The position numbers and the translations under genes are program-made. From Acetobacter pasteurianus subsp. pasteurianus LMG 1262 = NBRC 106471 (GTDB lineage Bacteria; Pseudomonadota; Alphaproteobacteria; Acetobacterales; Acetobacteraceae), in NCBI RefSeq assembly GCF_000285275.1, contig NZ_CADO01000021.1, positions 1 through 44,318 of the forward strand: a DNA stretch of 44,318 nt. Direction: 5' to 3'. The notes beneath the pieces are model-generated. The model ran no database searches, had not been told where the DNA came from, and was given only the letters and a program-made list of their open reading frames with translations. The stretch's first letter is position 1. The number at the start of each line of letters is the position of its first letter. Shown here piece after piece: positions 25,784 through 34,456 of this stretch.

Positions 25784-26386
25784 TTACGCGTCTATCAGTT
25801 CCCGCAGTTCCCAACGGTCATCCGCCTCTGGCTGCAAGCTTAGCGGAATAGCATTGGGCAGGCGCACATTGGCGGGCAGAGCCATAGCGGCGCGCAAAGC
25901 ACGGAACAGTGCCCCATGTGCCACAATCAGGGGCCGACCGGGGGCCTGTGTGGCCCGGTTTACAGCATCTGTGGCGCGCTGGCGCAGGGCAGCAAATGTT
26001 TCTGCCCCCGGGGGCGTGTACTCACCGGCAATCCAGCTATTATACCAATCCCCTATCGGCTGGCCTTCCTGCTCACCAAAGCAGACTTCCTCCAACCCCG
26101 TATCCACATCCAGGGGCAAGGCTGGCAGACCATGGGTAACAAGCGCATCCCGCACAATGGTGGCCGTGCGCAAAGCGCGCTCCAGCGGAGAGCACACAAT
26201 GCGCGTTACCCCATTCTCCCCTGCTGCACGCAGGGCAACCTCAAGCAGCTTTCCCGCCGCCACAGCTTGGTCAATGCCGGTTTCATTCAAGGGCACATCC
26301 GTGCGCCCCTGAGAAAGACCAGCCCGGTTCCAGTCTGTCTGGCCGTGGCGCAAATACCAGTATGGGCGGGGGAGAAGCGTGCTCAT
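25784..26386 (-). CDS. Histidine phosphatase family protein (phosphoglycerate mutase-like)
   Basis: 200 residues from ATG 26386, preferred over an in-frame TTG at 26401 because GAGG lies just upstream. The phosphohistidine motif 'YLRHGQTDWN' (His14), 'GRTDVPLNETG', 'VCSPLERALRTATI' and the late 'LIVAHGALFRALRAA' give the full branch-1 active site. It could be a phosphoglycerate mutase homologue, a sugar phosphatase or an alpha-ribazole phosphatase. The gene begins 12 bp after the PRPP synthetase stop and is co-transcribed with it. Confidence 0.9.
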   Translation of the reverse strand: MSTLLPRPYWYLRHGQTDWNRAGLSQGRTDVPLNETGIDQAVAAGKLLEVALRAAGENGVTRIVCSPLERALRTATIVRDALVTHGLPALPLDVDTGLEEVCFGEQEGQPIGDWYNSWIAGEYTPPGAETFAALRQRATDAVNRATQAPGRPLIVAHGALFRALRAAMALPANVRLPNAIPLSLQPEADDRWELRELIDA

Positions 26387-26397
26387 AGGGCCTCGGA

Positions 26398-27330
26398 TCA
26401 ATCGAACAGGGAGGAAACGGAGCTTTCATCCGCCACGGCATGAATGGCGCGTGCCAGCAGGCCAGAAATGGTGATCTGGCGGATATTGCGCGCAGCCATA
26501 ACCTGCTCCGTAGCCCGAATGCTGTCTGTAAGTGTCAGCATTTCGATGGGCGAATCGGCAACACGTTCCACGGCCTGCCCTGTCAGCACACCGTGGGTAA
26601 CGTATGCGCCCACAGATGCGGCACCTTGGTTGGCAATGGCGCGCGCTGCGTTGCACAGTGAGCCACCGCTATCCACAATATCATCTACCAGCAGGCAGTG
26701 GCGGCCGCGCACATCACCAATCACGTTCATCACTTCGGAAACGCCTGCGCGTTCACGCCGCTTGTCGATAATGGCCAGATCCGTGTTCAGGCGCTGGGCC
26801 AGCTGGCGGGCACGCACCACGCCACCCACATCGGGGGAGACGATCATCAGATCGCGGTCCCCGTAGTGGGAGCGAATGTCGCGCACAAACAGTGGTGCGG
26901 CGTAAAGGTTGTCCACCGGAATATCAAAGAAGCCCTGAATTTGCATGGCGTGCAGATCCAGCGTGAGCACGCGGCTGGCACCGGCTTCTACCAGTAGATT
27001 CGCAACCAGCTTGGCGCTGATAGGCGTGCGCGGGCCAGATTTACGATCCTGCCGGGCATAACCAAAATAGGGCATGACAGCGGTAATACGCTTGGCCGAA
27101 CCACGGCGCAGCGCATCCAGCATAATCAGCAGCTCCATCAGGTTATCATTGGTGGGGGTGCAGGTGCTCTGGATAACGAACACGTCCTCACCACGTACAT
27201 TTTCGTGGATTTCTACAAACACCTCCATGTCCGCAAAGCGGCGCACGGTGGCGTTGCAGAGGGGAAGGTTCAGCTCCGCGGCAACGGCTTCGGCAAGTGG
27301 GAGGTTGCTGTTACAGGCGACGATTTTCAT
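26398..27330 (-). CDS. prs: Ribose-phosphate pyrophosphokinase (PRPP synthetase)
   Basis: 310 residues from ATG 27330 ([16 protein letters not shown]), the usual length and start; the longer open frame upstream lacks similarity to the family. Motifs are '[20 protein letters not shown]', the ATP-side '[20 protein letters not shown]', '[14 protein letters not shown]', and the PRPP loop '[13 protein letters not shown]'. It makes PRPP from ribose-5-phosphate and ATP for purine, pyrimidine, histidine and NAD synthesis. It is divergent from the ABC exporter genes. Confidence 0.96.
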   Translation of the reverse strand: MKIVACNSNLPLAEAVAAELNLPLCNATVRRFADMEVFVEIHENVRGEDVFVIQSTCTPTNDNLMELLIMLDALRRGSAKRITAVMPYFGYARQDRKSGPRTPISAKLVANLLVEAGASRVLTLDLHAMQIQGFFDIPVDNLYAAPLFVRDIRSHYGDRDLMIVSPDVGGVVRARQLAQRLNTDLAIIDKRRERAGVSEVMNVIGDVRGRHCLLVDDIVDSGGSLCNAARAIANQGAASVGAYVTHGVLTGQAVERVADSPIEMLTLTDSIRATEQVMAARNIRQITISGLLARAIHAVADESSVSSLFD

Positions 27331-27563
27331 GACAAGGACGGTTCCCGGCCTTAGGTGTGGAACGAAAAAAGGGCTCTCCGGCGGGCCGGGTGTAGCAACC
27401 ACGGGGCCTGTTGTCATCTCTGCGGAGTGTTTTCCTGCCAATCGTTGCGTAAATGGCGCGCTGCTTTGGGGCGGAACAGGCCTATGCGGCAGGTCATAAT
27501 GGCAGCATAAAAAGCATGCCAACCTTGCACAAACAGGCAGGGTTCTCTATCGCGTTAAACACC

Positions 27564-28484
27564 ATGAACAGCACGCCCACCTTGCCGGATACGCAGGAAG
27601 AACGCGCCGCAAAAAAACAGCCCCCTCTTTCGGCTGCGCCGCAGCACGCCCCGCAGCCAGAGGGGCAGCCTGTGCTGCATTTGGTGCCAGAACGTGGTTT
27701 TTCCTACTTTGTGCATGCCGCCCAGGATTTTGCGCGCGGCTTCCGCCATGCGCGGCTGGGGCTTACGCTAGCTTGGCTGGATATTCGGCTGCGGTATCGT
27801 GGCTCCATTCTGGGGCCGTTCTGGCTTACGGCCACCACGGCCATTATGGTGGCGGCCATGGGCGTGCTGTATGCGTATCTGCTCAACACGGATGTGCACA
27901 CCTATCTGCCCTTCCTTACCCTTTCTTTGGTGTTATGGGGCTTTGTAGGCGGCACCATGCAGGAAGGCTGCGGCACCTTTACGGGGGCTGCGCGGCTTAT
28001 TCATGCAGCCCGCATGCCGTATTCCCTGCACGTGCTGCGCGTGGCTGTGCGCAATATTTTAGTGTTTGCGCATAACGTGCCCGTAGTGGCCGGGGTGTTT
28101 TTGTGGTTTCACGTTACGCCCAAATGGACATGGACTCTGCTACCCGCCACGGGCCTGTGGCTGGTAGACTGCTTTTTTGCCGTGCTTTTGCTGGGCATTC
28201 TGGGCGCACGCTTTAGGGATGTGCCCCCCATTATCGCCAGCCTGACGCAGGTGATGTTCTTTGTCACACCCATTCTGTGGTCTCCCCAGTTGATGACAAC
28301 CGGGCAGGCCTGGCTGCTGCTGGACCCCTTCTTTCCGCTGATTGAAATTTTGCGCGCCCCCTTTACCGGAGACGTGATGCAAACTGCCGTATGGCCTGCG
28401 GCTCTTGGGTGGTCTGCCGTGCTGATAATTGCAACCTTCTGCCTGTTCGCCCGTATGCGCACACGGCTGGCATACTGGGTGTAA
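27564..28484 (+). CDS. Polysaccharide/polyol-phosphate ABC exporter permease (Wzm/KpsM type)
   Basis: 306 residues from ATG 27564; in-frame ATGs at 27516 and 27453 exist and none has a convincing ribosome site. A Pro/Gln-rich cytosolic N-terminus of about 50 residues precedes the ABC-2 domain: 'LAWLDIRLRYRGSILGPFWL', then six membrane segments with 'EGCGTFTGAARLIHAARMPY', 'GARFRDVPPIIASLTQVMFF' and 'TPILWSP'. With the next gene it forms an exporter for a lipid-linked O-antigen, capsule or teichoic-like glycan. No polymer synthesis genes are adjacent, so the cargo is unknown. Confidence 0.88.
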   Translation: MNSTPTLPDTQEERAAKKQPPLSAAPQHAPQPEGQPVLHLVPERGFSYFVHAAQDFARGFRHARLGLTLAWLDIRLRYRGSILGPFWLTATTAIMVAAMGVLYAYLLNTDVHTYLPFLTLSLVLWGFVGGTMQEGCGTFTGAARLIHAARMPYSLHVLRVAVRNILVFAHNVPVVAGVFLWFHVTPKWTWTLLPATGLWLVDCFFAVLLLGILGARFRDVPPIIASLTQVMFFVTPILWSPQLMTTGQAWLLLDPFFPLIEILRAPFTGDVMQTAVWPAALGWSAVLIIATFCLFARMRTRLAYWV

Positions 28485-28489
28485 GGCGC

Positions 28490-29296
28490 ATGACGGATAT
28501 TGCGGTTGAAAACCTGCAAATCACCTTTCCGCTGTATCATGGCAATGCCCGCAGCCTGCGCAAATCGCTCAGCAAAACGCTGGGGCGCACGCTTAACACG
28601 CGCTTCATGCACGATAACCGGGACCGCGTGGTGGTGCAGGCGCTTAAGGGTGTCAGCTTTACCCTGCAACCGGGGGACAGGCTGGGCCTTGTAGGTGGCA
28701 ACGGCGCAGGCAAAACCACGCTGTTACGCGCACTGGCCGGCATTTATGAACCCGTAGGCGGCAGTGTTACGGTGCGCGGCAGCATTGGCACATTGCTGGA
28801 CCCCGAACTGGGCATGAACATGGACCTGACCGGGCGGGAAAACATTCGCCTGCGCGGCATGTTCTCTGGCCTGAACAAGGAACAGACAGCGCAGATTGAA
28901 GAAGATGTAGAAAGTTTTGCCAGCCTTGGTGCGTTTATGGACCTGCCGGTAAACACCTACAGTTCGGGCATGATGGTGCGCCTTTCCTTTGGGTTGGCCA
29001 CGGCCATTATGCCCGATGTGCTGCTGATGGATGAATGGTTTATGGCGGGGGATGCCTCCTTCCGTAACCGTGCCCGCGCCCGGCTTGAAAACCTTGTCTC
29101 CCGCGCCGATATTCTGGTGCTCTCGAGCCATATGGCGGATGTGATGGCCGATTGGTGCAACCGCCTGATCTGGCTGGACCAAGGGCAGGTGCGGATGGAT
29201 GGCCCGACCGAGCAGGTGCTGGAAGCATATTTAGGCCGCCCGCTGGAGCACAAGGCAGACGCAGAAAAGCCGGAAGAAGCACCCCCAGCCCCCTAA
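28490..29296 (+). CDS. Polysaccharide ABC exporter ATP-binding protein (Wzt/KpsT type)
   Basis: 268 residues from ATG 28490, five bases after the permease stop. An N-terminal 'ITFPLYHGNARSLRKSL' stretch is typical of this exporter class. Walker A is 'LVGGNGAGKTTLL', the signature is 'YSSGMMVRLSFGLA', Walker B is 'DVLLMDEWFMAGD' and the switch is 'LVLSSHMADVM'. It ends shortly after the ATPase fold with an acidic, Pro-rich tail, so it lacks the C-terminal carbohydrate-binding domain of long Wzt proteins. Confidence 0.9.
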   Translation: MTDIAVENLQITFPLYHGNARSLRKSLSKTLGRTLNTRFMHDNRDRVVVQALKGVSFTLQPGDRLGLVGGNGAGKTTLLRALAGIYEPVGGSVTVRGSIGTLLDPELGMNMDLTGRENIRLRGMFSGLNKEQTAQIEEDVESFASLGAFMDLPVNTYSSGMMVRLSFGLATAIMPDVLLMDEWFMAGDASFRNRARARLENLVSRADILVLSSHMADVMADWCNRLIWLDQGQVRMDGPTEQVLEAYLGRPLEHKADAEKPEEAPPAP

Positions 29297-29440
29297 ACTC
29301 GGCGCTTTGGGCACATTATTCGGGTTTGCACGCCTTTCAGGGCAGATGTTCCGTGTTCTCCCTGTTCGCAGGGGGAACAAGTCATGACATACTTAACACC
29401 CATATTGGCACGCGCGCAGCACAGCCCACACGGAGCATGA

Positions 29441-30937
29441 ATGAACCGGCCCTCCCCGCCTGGCGGACGTCACAAGGCCTGCTTTACCACCGGCAGCATC
29501 ATGCGCCACGTGCTAGTTATGGCTGGCACCGGAGCCATTGGCCTTATGGCGGTGTTTGCGGTGGATATGCTCAACATGGTGTATATCAGCCACCTGGGTA
29601 ACACCGCCCTTACGGCAGCCATTGGCTTTGCCGGGGCCGTTATTGGCTTGCAGATTGCCGTTTCCATCGGGTTGACCATTGGCATAAGTGCCGCCACTGC
29701 GCGTGAAATTGGTGCAGGCCGCGCGGATGAGGCACGAGGCATTGCCTCCTCCGCCCTTACCGTCATGATCGGGCTGGCAACGGTACTGGGTGTGGGCACC
29801 ATGATATTTGCTCACCCCATTCTGGAACTGTTTGGCGCGCGGGGTGAGGCCTTGGCCAACGCCACCACCTTCCTGCGCACGGTCAGCCCTGCATTGCCGC
29901 TTATCTGCGCAGGCATGGGGTCCTCCTCCCTCATGCGTGTGGTGGGGGATGCCAAGGGCTCCATGCACATTACGTTGCTGGGTGCTGTTGTGGCTGCGGT
30001 GCTGGACCCGCTGTTTATTTTCGGGCTGCATGAAGGGCTGACCGGGGCGGCCATTAGCACTGTGCTTTCACGCACCGTTGTGGCTACAGTGGGCCTGCGC
30101 GGCGCATTGCGGCACGATATGCTGGCCATGCCGCAGCTCCACCGCATTCTGCCAGACACCAAGCGCGTGGCCTCGGTGGCTTTCCCGGCTATTCTCACCA
30201 ATCTGGCCACACCTGTTGGGGGGGTGTACGTCACGCAGGCCATGGCGCGCTTTGGGTTGGCGGCTGTTGCGGGGCAAGCCTCTATTGAGCGCACAGTGCC
30301 CGTGCTGTTTGCGCTGGTTTTTGCACTTACCGGCTCAGTTGGCCCCATTATGGGGCAGAACATCGGGGCCGGGCAGTGTGACCGTGTGCGTGAAACACTG
30401 CGCGCCGCCCTCAAACTGGTTATTCTGAGCGTAGGGGCTACATGGGTTTTCCTGTTCTGTGTGCAGAACGGGGTTGTGGCCATGTATAATGCGCAAGGTG
30501 ATGCCGCAGCCCTTATCCACCTGTTCTGCACATGGACAATTGGCAGTTACCTGTTTGTGGGAATGCTGTTTGTAGCCAACGCGGCCTTCAACAACCTTGG
30601 TTTTCCGCTGTATTCCACCGCCTTTAACTGGGGGCGGGCCACGCTGGGCACCATTCCGTTTGTGATGATGGGCGCACGCTTTGGCCCGCTTGGCGTGCAG
30701 GCCGGGCAAGCGCTGGGGGCAGTGGTGTTTGGGTCTTTCGCGGTCTTGACGGCGTTCCGTGTGACACAAACATTAGAAGTCTCTCCCGCACAGCATCCTC
30801 TGCCAGCGGGAGTGCGGAGCAGCACGCCGGTTTCCGATGTTCCCACCACCAGCGCAGAAGCTGCCATGGCGGAACTGGACGAACTGGAGAGTGCCTCTGA
30901 ACTGTGTGAGGAAGACAGGAAGACCAACCATGTCTAA
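29441..30937 (+). CDS. MATE-family efflux transporter
   Basis: 498 residues with 12 membrane segments in two related halves: 'MLNMVYISHLGNTALTAAIG' near 48-67 in the first, and 'FPAILTNLATPVGGVYVTQA' then 'ASIERTVPVLFALVFALTGS' in the second, with the family's 'GPIMGQNIGAGQ'. A cytosolic acidic tail of about 55 residues (TSAEAAMAELDELESASELC) follows. It exports small molecules by Na+ or H+ exchange; the substrate is unknown. The 3' end overlaps the following small gene by 8 bp. Confidence 0.92.
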   Translation: MNRPSPPGGRHKACFTTGSIMRHVLVMAGTGAIGLMAVFAVDMLNMVYISHLGNTALTAAIGFAGAVIGLQIAVSIGLTIGISAATAREIGAGRADEARGIASSALTVMIGLATVLGVGTMIFAHPILELFGARGEALANATTFLRTVSPALPLICAGMGSSSLMRVVGDAKGSMHITLLGAVVAAVLDPLFIFGLHEGLTGAAISTVLSRTVVATVGLRGALRHDMLAMPQLHRILPDTKRVASVAFPAILTNLATPVGGVYVTQAMARFGLAAVAGQASIERTVPVLFALVFALTGSVGPIMGQNIGAGQCDRVRETLRAALKLVILSVGATWVFLFCVQNGVVAMYNAQGDAAALIHLFCTWTIGSYLFVGMLFVANAAFNNLGFPLYSTAFNWGRATLGTIPFVMMGARFGPLGVQAGQALGAVVFGSFAVLTAFRVTQTLEVSPAQHPLPAGVRSSTPVSDVPTTSAEAAMAELDELESASELCEEDRKTNHV

Positions 30938-31139
30938 GCTGACAACTGAAGAACGCAACGCCCTGCCCGATGATGCCTTTGCCCTGCCCGGCCGCCGCTA
31001 CCCGATACCCGATGCCACCCACGCGCGTGATGCGCTGGCCCGTGCGAGTGAAATGCTGCACCGGGGTAACCTCACGCAGGAAGAATATGATACCATCCAC
31101 GCCAAGGCGGAGGATGTTCTGCGCCGTGAACGGATGTAG
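30930..31139 (+). CDS. Small conserved protein (LPDDAFALPGRRYPIPD type)
   Basis: 69 residues. The N-terminal segment 'NALPDDAFALPGRRYPIPD' followed by 'THARDALARASEM' recalls a short module seen in many small bacterial and phage-associated proteins. The C-terminal half is a charged helical pair ('LTQEEYDTIHAKAEDVLRRE'). The ATG sits inside the end of the MATE gene (8-bp overlap), with GGAAGACAGGA upstream, suggesting coupled translation. Function unknown. Confidence 0.75.
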   Translation: MSKLTTEERNALPDDAFALPGRRYPIPDATHARDALARASEMLHRGNLTQEEYDTIHAKAEDVLRRERM

Positions 31140-31152
31140 TTTTTAAACCCAT

Positions 31153-31731
31153 ATGCTAAACCGCCTTTATGCCCGCGTTTTGCGGCACGCTGCCAGCCCC
31201 TACGCACCTTTATGGCTGGCGGCGCTGGCTTTTGCAGAAGCCAGCTTTTTTCCCCTCCCGCCAGAAACGCTGCTGGTGCCCATGGTATTGGCACACAGGC
31301 AAAAGGCGTGGGTTTATGCCGCCATCTGCACCATTGCCAGCGTGGCCGGTGGCCTGCTGGGCTGGCTGATTGGCGCGGCATTGCTGGATACGGTGGCCCG
31401 CCCCATTGTGCATTTTTACCATGCCGAGGGCACGCTGCTGACCTTGCAGGAAAAATTCCGCCAATGGGGGGTGTGGATTATTCTGCTTAAGGGGCTTACG
31501 CCCATTCCCTACAAGTTTGTCACCATTGCCAGCGGCATGGCGCATTTTGCCATTCTGCCCTTTATGCTGGCCAGCCTTGTAACGCGTGGCGTGCGGTTTA
31601 TGCTGGTGGCCGGGCTTTTGTGGCGCTTTGGGGCCCCTATTCAGGATTTTCTGGAAAAACGCCTGCCGCTGGTGGCCGGGGCTTTTGCCGTGGTGTTTTT
31701 AGGCGGCATTATTGCGCTGAAATATCTGTAA
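31153..31731 (+). CDS. DedA/YqaA-family membrane protein (VTT domain)
   Basis: 192 residues with about five hydrophobic segments. VTT-domain features are 'ALAFAEASFFPLPPETLLVP', 'AGGLLGWLIGAALLD', 'FRQWGVWIILLKGLTPIPYK' and 'IASGMAHF'. The family acts in membrane homeostasis, and some members flip lipid carriers or phospholipids. It starts 13 bp after the preceding small gene, so it likely belongs to the same transcript as the MATE gene. Confidence 0.9.
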   Translation: MLNRLYARVLRHAASPYAPLWLAALAFAEASFFPLPPETLLVPMVLAHRQKAWVYAAICTIASVAGGLLGWLIGAALLDTVARPIVHFYHAEGTLLTLQEKFRQWGVWIILLKGLTPIPYKFVTIASGMAHFAILPFMLASLVTRGVRFMLVAGLLWRFGAPIQDFLEKRLPLVAGAFAVVFLGGIIALKYL

Positions 31732-31865
31732 ATCTGCCACCTGCATTCAGGTCCACGCGGGGCAGAACCTCTGCCCTGTGGCTTGTGCCCTGCCCGATTG
31801 CGGCGCAAAATGGCAGCCAGATTTTGAACGTCTTGCTTGACTGATAACCGGGAGAAAAAACGCGG

Positions 31866-32873
31866 ATGCCAACCCAGATAGCTGTGATTACAGGCGCAGG
31901 CGCCGGTATTGGCCGCGCGGCGGCACGTGCGCTGGGCCGCGCCGGGTTTGATATTGCCCTGCTGGGCCGGAATGAAGACCGGTTGAAGGAAACAGCAGAA
32001 AATCTGGCCAAGCACTCTGTGCGGTCATTGGTGATTCCGCTGGATGTTTCAGATGCCAAAGCGGTGCAGGATGCGGCAGAACGTATTGAAACAGAACTTG
32101 GCCCCATTTCGGTGTGGGCCAACTGCGCCGGGGCCACGGTGGTTGGGCAGGTGGCTGCTCTTTCTGCCGATGATATCCGCCGTGCTACGGAAGTAACTTA
32201 TCTGGGCAGTGTAAACGGCACATTGGCCGCACTGGGCGTTATGCGCCGGCGTGGGCAAGGGGCCATTATCAATCTGGATCTGGCCCCCAACCTGCGCGGT
32301 ATGCCACTGCAGGCGGCAGAAAACGGGGCGCGTTCCGCCCTGCGCGGCTTTTGTGAAAGCCTGCGGCCAGAACTGCTGCATGATGCCGATAATATCCGCG
32401 TGGTGATGGTGGATCTGCCCGCCATCAACACCCCCCATTATGGCTGGACACGCAACCTCACAGGCAAGCGCCTCAAACCCGTTGGCCCGGTGTATGAACC
32501 CGAAGTGGCGGCAGAAGCCATTTGCCGTGCCGCCTTTAGCACCAGCCGCTCTATTTCCATTGGGGCCACCAACAGCTTTGCCGCCCTGTGGCACATGGTT
32601 GCCCCCGGCTGCCGTGAAGCCCGCATGGCGGAAAAAGGCTACAAGGCCCAGATGGAGCATGACTGGGCAGAAGGCGAACAGCCGGATGATTTATACAAAT
32701 CCGTGCCCGGTTCCTTTGGGGCGCAGGGCCCGTTTGATGAACATTCCCGCAGGCTGGATAGCCCGCTTACCTTCTTTGTTTCCAGCAGCTTGCGGGCCGG
32801 TATTTTTGGCGCGCTGACAGCCATGGGCCTAACCGCCCTGATGGCGCATATCCGCAACTGCCGGAAATCTTGA
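31866..32873 (+). CDS. SDR-fold protein lacking catalytic residues
   Basis: 335 residues. The Rossmann N-terminus is intact ('VITGAGAGIGRAAARALG', 7-24; 'LDVSD', 'NCAGA'), so nucleotide binding is likely kept. In the active-site region 'INLDLAPNLRGMPLQAAENG' (135-154) and 'ARSALRGF', alignment with the usual 'S...PLQ.AY..AK..LRGF' puts Leu139 at the Ser, Glu152 at the Tyr and Arg156 at the Lys. All three catalytic positions are therefore changed. A C-terminal hydrophobic helix (about 305-325) could anchor it to the membrane. It may be a pseudoenzyme, a sensor or a protein with another reaction. The reading frame is clean, so it is not a decaying pseudogene. Confidence 0.85.
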   Translation: MPTQIAVITGAGAGIGRAAARALGRAGFDIALLGRNEDRLKETAENLAKHSVRSLVIPLDVSDAKAVQDAAERIETELGPISVWANCAGATVVGQVAALSADDIRRATEVTYLGSVNGTLAALGVMRRRGQGAIINLDLAPNLRGMPLQAAENGARSALRGFCESLRPELLHDADNIRVVMVDLPAINTPHYGWTRNLTGKRLKPVGPVYEPEVAAEAICRAAFSTSRSISIGATNSFAALWHMVAPGCREARMAEKGYKAQMEHDWAEGEQPDDLYKSVPGSFGAQGPFDEHSRRLDSPLTFFVSSSLRAGIFGALTAMGLTALMAHIRNCRKS

Positions 32874-33066
32874 AAACACGTGCCATCCTGTTCAGCACAT
32901 TTTTCCGGCTGAATGGGGTGGCGTTTTTTTTGCCTTGCCATATGTTGCTTCATGCCATGCGTTTTTGTGCCCGGCATGCGGCTAGAACGTGCCAAGCACA
33001 TGGCATGGAGCGGCAAGGCCACCACGCATCCGTGCCTGTGCCGGATGCGCTACACCTAATCAAAAC

Positions 33067-33462
33067 TTAGTTCAAACGCCCGCGTGGTTTGGCGGGCTGC
33101 TGGCGCATTTGCTGGTGCATGTGCAAGCCGTGCATCAGGCGGTCTGCATCAGCAGGTGGCAGCACAAGCCCTACCGGGCCAAAAGCCGGGTGCTGAAAGG
33201 CCAGAACAGATCCATCCGTGCTGGCTTCGGGCTGAAGCGCCCATTTGGTGCGGGTAACGGGCGTAAAGGTGGCCCCTTCTATGGGCGGCAGTTCCTTGCC
33301 TTCCAGCATCGTTTCCCGACACTGACCCAAAACCTGAATCAGCCGTGTGATGTCTTCTACCGAAAGCGCAACATCTACAGCAGGCTGGCCTTCCTGCTCC
33401 AGCACCTTGAGATGGACTTCTGTGTGGTCTGCGGAAAGAGACAGATCAAGCTTGGAAGACAT
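33067..33462 (-). CDS. Hypothetical protein
   Basis: 131 residues from the start at 33462, chosen for the GGAGG eight bases upstream (MSSKLDLSLSADHTEVHLKV). The first half looks like paired beta strands with 'VALSVEDITRLIQVLGQCRE'; the second half is 'HPAFGPVGLVLPPADADRLM' and a basic, Gln-rich tail. No family was recognised. It lies 88 bp downstream of ispE on the same strand and may share its transcript. The 193-bp gap to the convergent SDR-like gene holds a T-run near 32930 and no clean hairpin. Confidence 0.75.
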   Translation of the reverse strand: MSSKLDLSLSADHTEVHLKVLEQEGQPAVDVALSVEDITRLIQVLGQCRETMLEGKELPPIEGATFTPVTRTKWALQPEASTDGSVLAFQHPAFGPVGLVLPPADADRLMHGLHMHQQMRQQPAKPRGRLN

Positions 33463-33550
33463 AAAACCTCCTACACCCAGCCAGACCGGAATGGTTTGCA
33501 CCTTCCGGCCTGCTGAAACAACTGATGCTGATATAAGGTGGCAAAACCCT

Positions 33551-34456
33551 TTAAACCAGAGCCCCGCCCCACACCCACCATGCGGTGTGTGCCTCTGCCA
33601 ACCTGTCTGCTGCCTCCCGCGCGGCTTCAACAGTAGGAAACACGCCAAAGCATGTAGCACCAGAGCCGCTCATACGGGCCAACTGACAATCTGGCTGGGC
33701 CGCAATATCAGCCAACACCTTTTTAACCGGCGGGCATACGCTGCATGCCGGGGTTTCCAAGCTGTTTTCCTGCGCCTTAAGGGTTGCCACCATGGCGGCA
33801 CTATTGGGCCAGCTTTGCGGTAAATCCGCCCGCGGCACAAAATCGCCCGTTCTTTTGCGGAACACATCCGGGGTGGAAACAGCCTGCCCGCAATTCACCA
33901 GCACAAGGCCACATTCTGGCAAACGCGGTGCGGGGGTAAGGGTTTCCCCAATACCTTCCATTCGCACGGTTTGGCTCAGCAGGCACACGGGCACATCGGC
34001 CCCCAGTGTTTCCGCCACGCGGAACAAGGTGGGTTCATCCACCTGTGCATTCCATGCCCGGTTTAGCAGGCGTAGGGCCGCGGCCGCATCTGCCGAACCT
34101 CCACCAATGCCGGAAGCCACGGGCAGGTTTTTTTCCAGCACAAGGCAACCACCCTGCACATTGGCATGCGGCCCGGCCAGATCACGCAGCACGGCGGCGG
34201 CTTTCATCACCAGATTATCGGCACCTGCGGCATCGGCACCAAGGGCGCGGCCAAAGCGGCCTTCCAGCTTAAGGTGCAGCGGTTCTGTGCCCGGTTCGTA
34301 ATGCAGCACATCTCCTGCACCGGCAAACACCACAAGGCTATCAAGCAGGTGGTATCCATCTGGGCGGCGACCAGTAACGTGCAAATACAGATTGATTTTT
34401 GCTGGTGCAATTTCTGTCAGGGTTGTGGTTGCAACATCCAGAACATCAACTGTCAT
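33551..34456 (-). CDS. ispE: 4-diphosphocytidyl-2-C-methyl-D-erythritol kinase
   Basis: 301 residues. This GHMP kinase performs the ATP-dependent step of the MEP isoprenoid pathway that phosphorylates CDP-ME. Seen: 'EIAPAKINLYLHVTGRRPDG' with catalytic Lys20, 'LDSLVVFAG', the ATP loop 'LPVASGIGGGSADAAAALR' (111-129), 'ETLGADVPVCL' with Asp154, and the late 'ARMSGSGATCFGVF'. The start overlaps the stop of the upstream TPR gene (ATGA). dxs, the first pathway gene, lies at the right end of the window. Confidence 0.95.
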   Translation of the reverse strand: MTVDVLDVATTTLTEIAPAKINLYLHVTGRRPDGYHLLDSLVVFAGAGDVLHYEPGTEPLHLKLEGRFGRALGADAAGADNLVMKAAAVLRDLAGPHANVQGGCLVLEKNLPVASGIGGGSADAAAALRLLNRAWNAQVDEPTLFRVAETLGADVPVCLLSQTVRMEGIGETLTPAPRLPECGLVLVNCGQAVSTPDVFRKRTGDFVPRADLPQSWPNSAAMVATLKAQENSLETPACSVCPPVKKVLADIAAQPDCQLARMSGSGATCFGVFPTVEAAREAADRLAEAHTAWWVWGGALV

